This document shows, piece after piece, positions 10,601 to 17,682 of a DNA stretch of 28,369 nt (positions are counted from its first letter, which is position 1; each line of letters starts with the position of its first letter). Source of the stretch: a virus. A model generated the notes under the pieces. It was not told the DNA's origin. It did no database searches and was given only the letters and a program-made list of their open reading frames with translations. Both the position numbers and the translations under genes were made by a program. The stretch covers positions 1 to 28,369 of IMG/VR virus record IMGVR_UViG_3300032086_005094; one strand, given 5' to 3'.

Positions 10601-11105
10601 AGGGATTTTCACCTATCTTGAGTCTAGGCTGTCCGTCATATTTTCTATCAGACTCTAGATCTCCTGAACCTCTGGAGTCATCCACGGAAAGAAAAGTTCC
10701 TGGGCTAGATCCATCTCTATCAAAAATTAAAAAACCTGTGTTCTTGGGAAATCTATCAAAAACATACTTCTCAAAACCAGTTATCTTGTCAAAAAAAGAT
10801 TCGTATTCTGATCGAGTTCCGTCGAATGGGTATTGATTTATGATCTTTTCAAAAGCGACATGTACTTTGTTTTTAGCAGAATTAAAAAAAGTGTGATTCT
10901 CAAACTTAGAAAAATCTACATTTAGCTGCTGAGTGTTTTTTAGAGCAGCGCCGGCTGGATCGAACCTAAAGGAGCTAGAAGAATAAACGGCACCATAAGA
11001 ATCCTGAGCGCTGTCAGAAATTGAAAGACTTTCTCTACCTCCGCTCGACCTAAGGACGCTTGGTTTAAACAAAGAGTCTTTGAAAAAATTAATCTTTCTT
11101 GACAT
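7629..11105 (-). CDS. gpI/gp7-like baseplate wedge protein with two LamG-like modules
   Basis: An 1158-residue protein. Residues about 475-610 resemble the P2 gpI / T4 gp7-type tail protein I core: a helical stretch with YMWAETFDEIKMFIDEL, then SFLAEYHSFNLP, then IWRRILSDLPEIRRTKGT leading to LEALLRNVG and a KEYGG end. A LamG-like jelly roll lies at about 165-325 (FTIELNIFVPSG, KFHHIAAIYDRG, LDEFRFFLSSRT), and a second at about 685-885 (EAFFSFNGS to SNFRFFSKALSKKES). The C-terminal 130 residues are more helical and may pack on the wedge. The order gp25-like, gp6-like, this gene (with one insertion) matches the W-J-I order of P2 and 25-6-7 of T4. The ATG overlaps the upstream stop as TAATG. 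The gpI assignment rests on remembered family patterns, so it is moderate; the double LamG layout is clearer. Confidence 0.6.
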   Translation of the reverse strand: MSRKINFFKDSLFKPSVLRSSGGRESLSISDSAQDSYGAVYSSSSFRFDPAGAALKNTQQLNVDFSKFENHTFFNSAKNKVHVAFEKIINQYPFDGTRSEYESFFDKITGFEKYVFDRFPKNTGFLIFDRDGSSPGTFLSVDDSRGSGDLESDRKYDGQPRLKIGENPFTIELNIFVPSGSVNHNEVIAQRLSQGAGYTLALSSSSESDSPEGECQLVFILSDGSKSESVKKKITKGKFHHIAAIYDRGDTNRLKIVRNFDSTTQSTGSIILDTIDFKTTNMLIGSGSKHSYGNLSFEPKQTLSGALDEFRFFLSSRTRDDLKKYGDREIFAQEDLQLYFRFNEPSGSYNAAGLGTNNLCLDHSGNGFHTQISNFDISQRDTSRIGVDSIVAEDPSVSPVLFPTFESVRSLSSELLSSASNYDLNNPNLITNLVPRHYLSDEQNVSSLEDEVAGNLEGQPRIIFDQPGGNEIQQSHLITSILYMWAETFDEIKMFIDELSRMTKVDYDSKDTISDNMLSFLAEYHSFNLPSQFNQSSILQFQEGRNVTLEKAQKNRSLQEIQNTIWRRILSDLPEIRRTKGTRSSLEALLRNVGINPGTTFRIKEYGGSPRKEISNTYEKRTHIGSRLNFSSSFSPQGTLDAEGRDSNRPVLTTPFLSASRVEPGEPLARGVFINGVSNQKGDGLFTSSSWTSEAFFSFNGSLPHTSPQSLMRIHTTGSSSGTGNNWLTFNLTAVKPNPKTAKTGSLILFGKPDGNKEGNLRVEINNIDVFNGGNWYISFGREAKSSKNNYASSSYFLRAGQPRYLKSPLFRSSSAFFDDTGDNTMNSVDSSYNASGSFVCFGSMSLGYDGSSALRFLNHDSSSNRVDFTGNVSNFRFFSKALSKKESIAHAENPKSFGTIDPSVHFSFNEHVTGSFQRLRVEYSMNQPSTGSSSSGEINITDFSQNNRHGRGTGFIPSSRVVDPVRYDHRTISPKLDTRSSDNKVRIRSYLSPELAETEGSRLAPVYEIPLEENPNDDRRVEIEVSTVQALNDDIILLFSTLDYFDNAIGDPELVFASEYKSLRDLRRIYFNRLTDKMSLMKFFSFFKWFDDTVGDVLEDLVPRSSKYMGANFIIESHSLERPKFTYAYTDMYLGELERPNPGEIFVQQLIGILKKR

Positions 11106-12634
11106 TATCTCACCGTAAATCTAGATTTAGAATCCCTAGATATTCTTCTGTGATTACCCTGTATTATCAGGTATTCGAAAACATAAGATCTTCCGGGGTG
11201 AAGGACATCCATGTGAAAATTAAAATACATTCCTTCATCGTCAGTTGAAACTCTAGTGGAATTATCTGATTCTCCGAAATCAAATATTACGTCTAGACTA
11301 TCTGCATCGATAACTCTGTAATAAACCTTTTCAAAAACTTCTGATCTTCTCTTGATTGACTTCTTTCTAGGTTTATTTTGATCTTCTGTTCTATTTAGAC
11401 CAAAGAGGCGTATCTTGTCACTGTCTGTGGTGAAGTAAGAAGATCTACAGTTTGTTGAAAAAACTTCGATGTCATCTCCGAAGACAGAAGCCTGAGCTTT
11501 CTCAGATTTTAGCGTCAAAGAACCCGTATAAAATCCTTTTGTACCATCATTAGAAAACCAAAATTCTTCAAAAACTACTTCTTTTTCTTTTGCAATAAGA
11601 GATGCAAGAGACTTTCCTCTTTCATATTCTGTTGAATCCTCGGAAGAAACAGAAAAAGAAGCTGAGTATATTCCGGTGGCAAGAGAGTCATAAGACCCTA
11701 CTTTGACCTGAGATGCATTAAAAACTTTACTGTACTTTCCTTTTCTGATTTTTATCTTAAGGGCATCGTCTCCGGTGATCTGAGAACCTCCGGCCTTTAA
11801 ATTAGAAAAAGAAGACCCCTTGCTGTTTCTTAAGAAAACAGTTCCGAAGTTGTCAAAATAAAACTCTGATCTATCGTCTTTTACTGAGTCGTCATATGAT
11901 ATTTCAAGTCTAGGCCGAAGTAACGGGTTCGAAGAGTGCCTAGAAGCAAACCTTTTAACGAATCTAGTTTTTTTATCAGACTCGTCGGAACCTGAAAAGG
12001 ATATTCTAAACCCTAGATCGGGAACGTGGCCCATCAAGGTGCCTGAAATAGCTGTAGTTACGTCTATTGAGAGATCTTCGTTTCCGGATTCAAAAAACTG
12101 AGATGATCCAAACTGAAAGACTTCGCCACCGATGGTTCCAGATTCTATAAGGTCTATGTTACCGGTATTAAGCCCTCCCTTTCCGTTCGCTCCGGAAACA
12201 GCCCAAGCAACAGGAGATCCGTTTTGAATAGATGAAGTAAAAAAGTTAGAAACTCCTAGGTCGGAGAATTCTGAGATATTTCTTCCGATACCTTCTTCAA
12301 AACTTCTAGAGAGAGGATAAGCTACGACAGAAAATCTTGAAGGAGTTGCATGACCTGATCTTATGTCAAAAAGCTTTATTTTTGCGCTAAAGCTCTTGTG
12401 CCTTACATCGAGATTTTTTCTTATTAGATCTCTGGGTTTGGTGAGGTCAAACTTAACAAGCAATCTAGAGATCTCGTTCTGGCTGTCAGATCCTGTTAGC
12501 TCAGTCTCATCATAAAGCTTAAAAAGGTCCAAAGTTCCAGCTTTTCCTGTGTTAGCATCAGTAGCCCGAATCTTTTCATTGATGATCTTATCTGTTATGT
12601 AAAGATCAGAACTGGCAGTACAGAATATTTTCAT
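11105..12634 (-). CDS. Structural protein with N-terminal DNRLRE-like domain
   Basis: A 509-residue protein. The N-terminal half (about 1-260) resembles the DNRLRE domain, a jelly-roll module found in many secreted bacterial proteins: an RLLVKFDLT strand, a central YPLSRSFEEG segment, and the end signature FASRHSSNPLLRPRLEISYDD, close to the typical 'fasrEs..rPrLvv.Y' ending. The C-terminal half is beta-rich with no recognised domain (it ends HRRISRDSKSRFTVR). It starts with ATG at 12634, three bases after the gp6-like stop, and ends in a TAATG overlap with the gpI/gp7-like gene. It thus sits between the J- and I-type wedge genes, where T4 has no insertion. A role as a wedge-attached surface-binding module is inference; the domain call is by eye. 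Confidence 0.55.
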   Translation of the reverse strand: MKIFCTASSDLYITDKIINEKIRATDANTGKAGTLDLFKLYDETELTGSDSQNEISRLLVKFDLTKPRDLIRKNLDVRHKSFSAKIKLFDIRSGHATPSRFSVVAYPLSRSFEEGIGRNISEFSDLGVSNFFTSSIQNGSPVAWAVSGANGKGGLNTGNIDLIESGTIGGEVFQFGSSQFFESGNEDLSIDVTTAISGTLMGHVPDLGFRISFSGSDESDKKTRFVKRFASRHSSNPLLRPRLEISYDDSVKDDRSEFYFDNFGTVFLRNSKGSSFSNLKAGGSQITGDDALKIKIRKGKYSKVFNASQVKVGSYDSLATGIYSASFSVSSEDSTEYERGKSLASLIAKEKEVVFEEFWFSNDGTKGFYTGSLTLKSEKAQASVFGDDIEVFSTNCRSSYFTTDSDKIRLFGLNRTEDQNKPRKKSIKRRSEVFEKVYYRVIDADSLDVIFDFGESDNSTRVSTDDEGMYFNFHMDVLHPGRSYVFEYLIIQGNHRRISRDSKSRFTVR

Positions 12635-12637
12635 TTT

Positions 12638-14530
12638 TTACACCGCGTACCCGATTATGTCGTTTTCAGGATATCTTAGCTCAAAGATTGAACCTACATC
12701 TCCCGTCAAAATGCCTCTCTTAACACTACCTTCGGACTGAAAAGGATGAACTGAATATATCCTTCCGCCATCCCCTTCTCCAAACCTGTCACCGGCTGAA
12801 GATTCTACTCCTACTGCAGGTACTATCTCTATATCGTTGATTGAAATAACTCCCTGAGTATTTATTATGACATTCACGATATCGTCGACGATAATCGGTT
12901 GATCAATTTGAAAGTACCTTCTCTGAAGTGCCTCTGATAGATTTCTATTTATAGTGAGAAGCGTGGCCTGCTTGTTTACTTTCTTATCTAGAATTACTTC
13001 GTACCTAACTTTATAATTTAAAACCTTTGCGTCAACTACGTCTATAGCGTCAGAAAGAAGCCTAAACTCGTTCAAGTAGGTGCTTAAGTTCTGTTTAAGA
13101 GTATCAGGAGATATAGTCAAGTTCCCGTCAGCGTCAAGGCTTATTACATGCACTATGAGAGAAGTACCTGTCATAGAGTTTTCAGAAAGTCCTACTCTGA
13201 AAACTCTTCCGAATCTATTTGGAAGCGTATAGATCCTGGCTATTAAATCTTCTTTTGTCACTATTCTTGACTGAGCATTTCGGGAAGGTGCTATTAAAGA
13301 TCTTAAGAAATCAGTGTCAGGAGCGTTAGCTCCTCCAGAAGCAGACTTTTTGTTTACAACCGAAGCACTAAGCCTGACAGACAGAGCTTCGTTTGGATCG
13401 GGGTTCTTTCTAAACTCTAGAGATATATTGCTAAACCCATTTATATTTCCGCTAGGAACATTGTGTCGCAAGCCTCCTCCGTGTCTGTATGTGACTGTTA
13501 TCGTAGTTCCTCTAGGTGATATACCCAATGTTTGTGTGTCGATCAAGGCATTAGGATCTATTGAAAACTTTGAAAAAGTCTTTTTTCCATACATGCTCAG
13601 GGCTAACTCACTTGGATCCGGAGCTATGTCGTCATCAAGCGAAAGAGAGTTTCCGCTGCCGAACCTGATAGTAGTTCTAAAATTTGAAGGAGATGTTATG
13701 GAAACGAAACGCCTTGGTGCATGCTTAACCTCCAGGGTATAAGGCACCAAGTCAGAATCTTCCTTTCTGGTGTTTTTTACTGGCTCGAATACAGTATCTT
13801 GACTCAGAGAGTCGACTTCAAAATATTCATTACCATCGGAGTCAAAAACACTTAGCACTTGTGTTACGTTTTGATTCCCCAGAACAATTTCTCTAAAGGG
13901 TACATGTTCATCTTCTATCGCGAAGGTCTCTACGATCTCTTCTCCTGATATTATATCTACGTCTCTTGAAACTATCCAGTTTCTAGGAGTTCCATCCTCC
14001 ACGTCTTTGACTGATTTCTTTGCAACTAGCTGGTCTAAAACATCTTTTTCAGCGAAGTCGATATCTTCAACTAAATTAAAAATAATCCCATTTGATGATT
14101 CCAGAGCTGTTTCTTCAAAGACATAGGGAAGTGCCGATTCTTTTGGTCTGTATGCAGTTTCAAAATTTTCATCAACATAGGACTCAGAAGGAACTGTGAA
14201 ACTTAATGTAGCTTTTCCAGCTGCTGGAGATGCTCCCATAACTTTGACGCCGGCATTTCTTATATGAGTAGCTATATTGTCGAATTCAACAGCCCTAGAG
14301 GGGTCAAGCTCTCTAAACTGGTGATCCAAATAAAAAGACATGGTATCTCCTACAGTTGCTGCAAGATCTACCAACAAACCTCCTAAAGACGCCTCAGAAA
14401 AATCTTGTATTTTGTCAGGATAGAATATCCTAGCACTTTCTATCAGCTGTGTCCTGAATCCTTCAAAGTCCCTGGCAAGAAAAGTTCTGTTCGAGCCGGC
14501 TCTAAGCCTGTCTTTTATTTTCTTTGTCAT
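12638..14530 (-). CDS. Baseplate wedge protein, gp6/J-like
   Basis: A 630-residue protein of the T4 gp6 / P2 gpJ baseplate family. The N-terminal region contains the typical SLGGLLVDLAATVGDTMSFYLDH...ELDPSRAVEF segment followed by IRNAGVKVMGASPA, which in T4-like gp6 precedes the first beta domain. The C-terminus has the conserved helical NRNLSEALQRRYFQIDQPII and VDDIVNVI stretch and the INDIEI strand. In the family this protein dimerises to form the ring of wedges round the hub and triggers sheath contraction. Length is close to T4 gp6. It follows the gp25-like gene after four bases. The start MTKKIKDR is the first Met and fits. Confidence 0.85.
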   Translation of the reverse strand: MTKKIKDRLRAGSNRTFLARDFEGFRTQLIESARIFYPDKIQDFSEASLGGLLVDLAATVGDTMSFYLDHQFRELDPSRAVEFDNIATHIRNAGVKVMGASPAAGKATLSFTVPSESYVDENFETAYRPKESALPYVFEETALESSNGIIFNLVEDIDFAEKDVLDQLVAKKSVKDVEDGTPRNWIVSRDVDIISGEEIVETFAIEDEHVPFREIVLGNQNVTQVLSVFDSDGNEYFEVDSLSQDTVFEPVKNTRKEDSDLVPYTLEVKHAPRRFVSITSPSNFRTTIRFGSGNSLSLDDDIAPDPSELALSMYGKKTFSKFSIDPNALIDTQTLGISPRGTTITVTYRHGGGLRHNVPSGNINGFSNISLEFRKNPDPNEALSVRLSASVVNKKSASGGANAPDTDFLRSLIAPSRNAQSRIVTKEDLIARIYTLPNRFGRVFRVGLSENSMTGTSLIVHVISLDADGNLTISPDTLKQNLSTYLNEFRLLSDAIDVVDAKVLNYKVRYEVILDKKVNKQATLLTINRNLSEALQRRYFQIDQPIIVDDIVNVIINTQGVISINDIEIVPAVGVESSAGDRFGEGDGGRIYSVHPFQSEGSVKRGILTGDVGSIFELRYPENDIIGYAV

Positions 14531-14534
14531 CTAA

Positions 14535-15023
14535 TTACCCAACTGCGTATATTAAAGCTTCAACAGCCTGATTTGTAACTTGTATGCTTGGTATTGAGTA
14601 AGTAACTCTAACACCTATTTTTGCAAGATTTCCATCTTCACTATTTTCTCTGAAAGGTTCGAAAGTCTCTAGAGAAATGAAGGGCATATATTTTTCAGTG
14701 GTAGCTGTAATTCTTCGTATCGCCTGAGAGTCTATATCATCAGAACCTAGCTCAAAAGCAAGAGGAAGAAGATTTCCTCCAAAGTCGTAAATAGAAAGTC
14801 TTTCTCCGTGATTAGTAGCAACCATGTTTCTAAAGTTATCTCTTATCTGACCAGCCAAATCTGTATGCATGTCAAAGAGAGCGAAATTTCCAGCAGATAA
14901 TCTCATCGGAGTCTTTATCCCTATTGGAAGGTCTAGAGTTCTATCCTGAGCTCTCTTGTCTCTCTCAGGTTTTGTTTCGCCTACCGACTTAAAACTATAT
15001 ACTTTTCTTTCTTGATTCGACAC
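14535..15023 (-). CDS. Baseplate wedge protein, GPW/gp25-like
   Basis: A 162-residue protein. Residues about 52-150 match the GPW/gp25 family: IRDNFRNMVATNHGERLSIYDFG followed by LLPLAFE, where the GER and FG residues are the family signature. In T4, gp25 sits in the inner wedge, contacts the sheath and is needed for contraction. About 35 N-terminal residues precede the domain. The start is GTG at 15023, supported by a GAGGTG Shine-Dalgarno sequence about eight bases upstream. This is the first gene after the only sizeable intergenic gap, so it may begin a transcription unit with gp6-like and the following genes. Confidence 0.85.
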   Translation of the reverse strand: MSNQERKVYSFKSVGETKPERDKRAQDRTLDLPIGIKTPMRLSAGNFALFDMHTDLAGQIRDNFRNMVATNHGERLSIYDFGGNLLPLAFELGSDDIDSQAIRRITATTEKYMPFISLETFEPFRENSEDGNLAKIGVRVTYSIPSIQVTNQAVEALIYAVG

Positions 15024-15125
15024 GGTTTCACCTCTGCAATAATTATGACACTCCTCAAGATTATTAGAGTTGATCGACTATATACGTCTGAAATGTATTT
15101 AAGTTGACTTTATTGTGTAGGTATG
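15024..15125 (-). promoter_or_regulatory. Intergenic leader with weak T4-type late promoter match
   Basis: This 102-base gap is the largest in the window. On the minus strand it contains CTTAAATA at 15103-15096, matching six of eight bases of the T4 late promoter TATAAATA including the TAAATA core, and lying about 70 bases before the GTG of the gp25-like gene. A gp55-like sigma factor is encoded nearby. A TTGACA also occurs at 15129-15124 but has no good -10 box 16-18 bases further on. The match is weak and the call is tentative. Confidence 0.3.
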
Positions 15126-15131
15126 TCAACT
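15102..15131. repeat. 7-bp inverted repeat at the end of the Ala-rich gene
   Basis: AGTTGAC at 15102-15108 and GTCAACT at 15125-15131 form a perfect 7-base-pair inverted repeat with a 16-base loop, spanning the TGA stop (15128-15126) of the upstream gene. There is no U-tract on the minus strand after it, so it is not a convincing intrinsic terminator. It could be an operator, a weak RNA hairpin, or chance. Confidence 0.35.
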
Positions 15132-15698
15132 GAGAGAAGAAGAATAAGGAGATGGTCCTGCAAATGCGGCTTTCAAGTAGGGGCCAGAAAAAGTCGAAGA
15201 TGTTGTTGCATCGTGTATTTGTTTTGACAACTCTTTGGCAAACTTACCTTCTGGCGGTGCTATATCGGTCAAGCCTTGATCCATTGCGGCATCTACGTCA
15301 GGCCCGGAAGGACAAGCCGTAGAACCCGCGGATGTATATCCGCCGGCATTTTTTACACTGGCCAACAAAGAGATGTCAGTAACAAAGCCAGCAGTACAAG
15401 CTGAGTAGTCTCTATCCGCTCCACCGGCGGCTGCGTTAGCAGCCGCCAAGAAAGCCGCTCTAAACTGAATGGCTTTTAGAGGAGCAGCAGGCTCGACCGG
15501 TTGATCTTCAACAAAACTAGGATCGGGTGTCGGACCAGCTGGATTTACTCCCGGAGCTGGAAAAGGATCTAGTTCTATGTTGCTTAAATAGCTATCAATA
15601 GCATCACATATTCCTGAGACGTAGCTTTCAACAGAGTCAGGAGGTCCGTCTATCACAGACTGGATTGCGGTTTCAAGTCCTTCTTTGCTTAAGGCCAT
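15126..15698 (-). CDS. Ala/Pro-rich protein of unknown function in the baseplate operon
   Basis: About 190 residues starting at MALSKEGLE (ATG at 15698), which overlaps the spike gene's stop as TAATG. An in-frame Met 13 codons upstream (15737) is possible but would overlap the spike coding region by 40 bases, so I prefer the shorter form. The N-terminal ~40 residues look helical (LETAIQSVIDG, SGICDAIDSYL). A Pro-rich linker (FPAPGVNPAGPTPDPS) leads to an Ala-rich helical segment (FRAAFLAAANAAAGG) and a Ser/Gly/Pro-rich end. I see no signal peptide or membrane segment. Cys appears at three positions, unusual for the neighbours. I do not recognise the family. Position between spike and gp25-like genes suggests a baseplate-associated or assembly role. 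Confidence 0.6.
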   Translation of the reverse strand: MALSKEGLETAIQSVIDGPPDSVESYVSGICDAIDSYLSNIELDPFPAPGVNPAGPTPDPSFVEDQPVEPAAPLKAIQFRAAFLAAANAAAGGADRDYSACTAGFVTDISLLASVKNAGGYTSAGSTACPSGPDVDAAMDQGLTDIAPPEGKFAKELSKQIHDATTSSTFSGPYLKAAFAGPSPYSSSLS

Positions 15699-17299
15699 TA
15701 CTTGGTTTTCCCAACTTTGCTCTTTGCAGTATCCCAATCCTCCGCAGACATCTCTGTGGCGCCTCCTGCAACGTGATTTGATGACGGTCCGGCACCTGTG
15801 TTGTGAATGTGATTGTTGAATTTTTCCTCTAGTGACTTCAGCATTGTTATAAGCTTGTCACCCAGAAGAATAGACTCGCTAGCTCCTCTACCCAAAACAA
15901 CTTGAGTTCCGGCACCGTTTTCTCCGCTAGCGTCTTCTCTTCCGTCCCCTATGATGATCTTGGGACCGTCGATCATAATCGATCCGTCAGGCTGTATCAC
16001 TATAGTTGCTCTGTCAGCTTCTGATTCACCTTCCTTGATTATCCTAATTGAACCATTGATTCCGTTGTCGTCATCCTTACGCGCGACTATTCTTATTTGA
16101 TCAGATTTAAAAACGATCGCAGAATCACCAGGAGTGGGCTCAACGACAGTGCCTTCTGTGGGTTGGTCAGGATATGAGAGGCCAAATAGATTGTCAGGGT
16201 CTGAGAACATTGAAATATAAACCCTCGACGCATCATTGATGAAGTCGGGATCACCTTCGTTAACATCAGCTAGTGCTGATCCTTCGGGTGCTTTAGAAGA
16301 GTCTAAGCCTACGTTCTTGTCGGTCTCAAAATTCTCTCTAGAGTTTTCTATAACCCTGGGTCTCGTTCCTATCGGATCGACATCAGAGTTAGCTTCAGAT
16401 CCTTCGTGAAGTCTACCTCTTCCTACAACAATATCGATTGCTCCCATTCCCTCAGAAAGCCCTACAAGAGAAGCATCATCATTCTCTGGAGTTAAATTGC
16501 TGCCTTCAGCGTCTTCAGGTCGTACATTTGCTCCGAACCCTCTTTCAGTTCCTAGAGTTATAGATGCATTGTTCGATCCGTGGAGAGTTAGATCTCCTGG
16601 TCTCTTAGTGTGTCTAGGGACAGGTTCAAAGATAATAGAATCTGACTCTGAGTTTTCCGAAACTATCTTCTCATATCCGTCTAAGTCAGGAAGGGTAAAG
16701 TAGTCCTCATTTACTCCCGCTTCATTCAGCTTTTCCAAATCAGTAGCTTCAGGATCCAAAAGATCTGATGCTCTATTTGTTAGCTTGAAACCGTTTGGAA
16801 AAGAAGGAGCCCTTTCAATTACTAGATTATCAGGAGACTCTTCTTTGACTTCGTTGGTCTCTTGAATCGTGGGTATATCTCTTCTGTCACCGTGCGTGTA
16901 ATTAAGATCTTCAACAGTGTCTGGTTCATGTATCCTTGAGACCCAAAAGACTTTTCCGTCAACTTCTTCCATCCCCCATACTTGTTCGCCTGGCTTGACA
17001 GGTAATGAAAAATGAGAAGAGAAAAAAGGATACATGACGACTAGATTTCCCTCAGATCTACTTTCTCCACCATCTATCTTTTTGGCTATTAGAGAATTCC
17101 TAGGGGCTATCAAATAAGACTCTAAATTTTCTCCGTCCTCCCCAGTAGTTTGAATGAAGAACTTTACATTATTAACACTTTGTGACCATTCAGCTATCTT
17201 CTCTCTTTCGTGATATGTCTTTGAAAGAACTTCAACCACGACAAACCTAGAAAAAGGTGCCTCTATTATCTCCTTGTTAGGTCTAAAAAGATTTGTCAT
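15698..17299 (-). CDS. Baseplate central spike, gp5-like without lysozyme domain
   Basis: A 533-residue protein. Residues about 12-125 resemble the gp5 N-terminal OB-fold as found in marine T4-like phages: VVMYPFFSSHFSLPVKPGEQVW followed by KVFWVSRIHEPD and DLNYTHGDRR. A second region (about 225-300) has EPVPRHTKRPGDLTLHGSNN and LGTERGFG. The C-terminal part has short strand repeats (SIRIIKEG, TIVIQPDGSIMIDGPKIIIG) expected of the triple-stranded spike, ending in a helix and HIHNTGAGPS near residue 500, a metal-binding-type spike motif. Nothing resembles the T4 gp5 lysozyme domain. The protein is expected to trimerise at the tail tip and pierce the outer membrane. It overlaps the upstream stop (TAATG) and the downstream start (TAATG). 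Confidence 0.8.
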   Translation of the reverse strand: MTNLFRPNKEIIEAPFSRFVVVEVLSKTYHEREKIAEWSQSVNNVKFFIQTTGEDGENLESYLIAPRNSLIAKKIDGGESRSEGNLVVMYPFFSSHFSLPVKPGEQVWGMEEVDGKVFWVSRIHEPDTVEDLNYTHGDRRDIPTIQETNEVKEESPDNLVIERAPSFPNGFKLTNRASDLLDPEATDLEKLNEAGVNEDYFTLPDLDGYEKIVSENSESDSIIFEPVPRHTKRPGDLTLHGSNNASITLGTERGFGANVRPEDAEGSNLTPENDDASLVGLSEGMGAIDIVVGRGRLHEGSEANSDVDPIGTRPRVIENSRENFETDKNVGLDSSKAPEGSALADVNEGDPDFINDASRVYISMFSDPDNLFGLSYPDQPTEGTVVEPTPGDSAIVFKSDQIRIVARKDDDNGINGSIRIIKEGESEADRATIVIQPDGSIMIDGPKIIIGDGREDASGENGAGTQVVLGRGASESILLGDKLITMLKSLEEKFNNHIHNTGAGPSSNHVAGGATEMSAEDWDTAKSKVGKTK

Positions 17300-17676
17300 T
17301 AGTCACCTAAGATCTTGCTATACAGCTCGTCAGGAACTATCTTTTCTTGATCTTGCTCAGCTTTGTTTACTAAATCAGCCAAGTTTAATATCTGGTCGTT
17401 TGACTTTGACATTCTTTCAAGGTATTTCGACATTATAGTGCCCATGGCAACATGATCAGACGTACTCGAGCCCATTGTCTTATAAGCCTCAGTGAAAAGA
17501 ATAGAAGCTCTTTCTCTGTCACTCACAGCGTTTTCATAAATCTCTTTCCAAAGAGACTTCTTTTTTTCATCTGTCGTTGCAAGGCCTTCGAGAAGCTCAG
17601 AAAAACTTTTTAGTCTTTCTTCTTTCTTTTTCACCTTTTTGAGCATCTTGTCTATTTTTTCTTCGTTATCTTTCAT
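17299..17676 (-). CDS. Small charged coiled-coil protein, unknown function
   Basis: A 125-residue, highly charged, helical protein. Residues 1-30 are Lys/Glu-rich with heptad-like spacing (KIDKMLKKVKKKEERLKSF). The middle contains KKKSLWKEIYENAVSDRERASILF, and later YLERMSKSNDQILNLADLVNKA. I recall similar small proteins in T4-like cyanophages but no assigned function. It lies between the late sigma factor gene (seven bases upstream) and the spike gene (TAATG overlap). Its position next to gp55 suggests the late-transcription co-activator gp33 as an alternative, but I see no similarity to T4 gp33. Confidence 0.6.
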   Translation of the reverse strand: MKDNEEKIDKMLKKVKKKEERLKSFSELLEGLATTDEKKKSLWKEIYENAVSDRERASILFTEAYKTMGSSTSDHVAMGTIMSKYLERMSKSNDQILNLADLVNKAEQDQEKIVPDELYSKILGD

Positions 17677-17682
17677 GATTCC

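Noticed and set aside
12946-12953. Perfect TATAAATA late-promoter box on the minus strand
   Set aside because: It lies inside the gp6-like gene, where it encodes part of TINRN, and in 28 kb of AT-rich DNA one or two such octamers per strand are expected by chance. It could still serve the downstream genes, but nothing else supports it.
13314-13742. 142-codon plus-strand open frame inside the gp6-like gene
   Set aside because: It lies wholly antisense to a well-supported gp6-like gene, has no recognisable domain, and no ribosome site was evident; it is a shadow frame.
15102-15131. Inverted repeat as an intrinsic terminator
   Set aside because: The stem is only 7 base pairs with a 16-base loop, and no run of T follows on the minus strand.
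17299-17676. T4 gp33 late co-activator identity
   Set aside because: It is adjacent to the gp55-like gene, but I see no sequence resemblance to T4 gp33, so only a neutral call is made.
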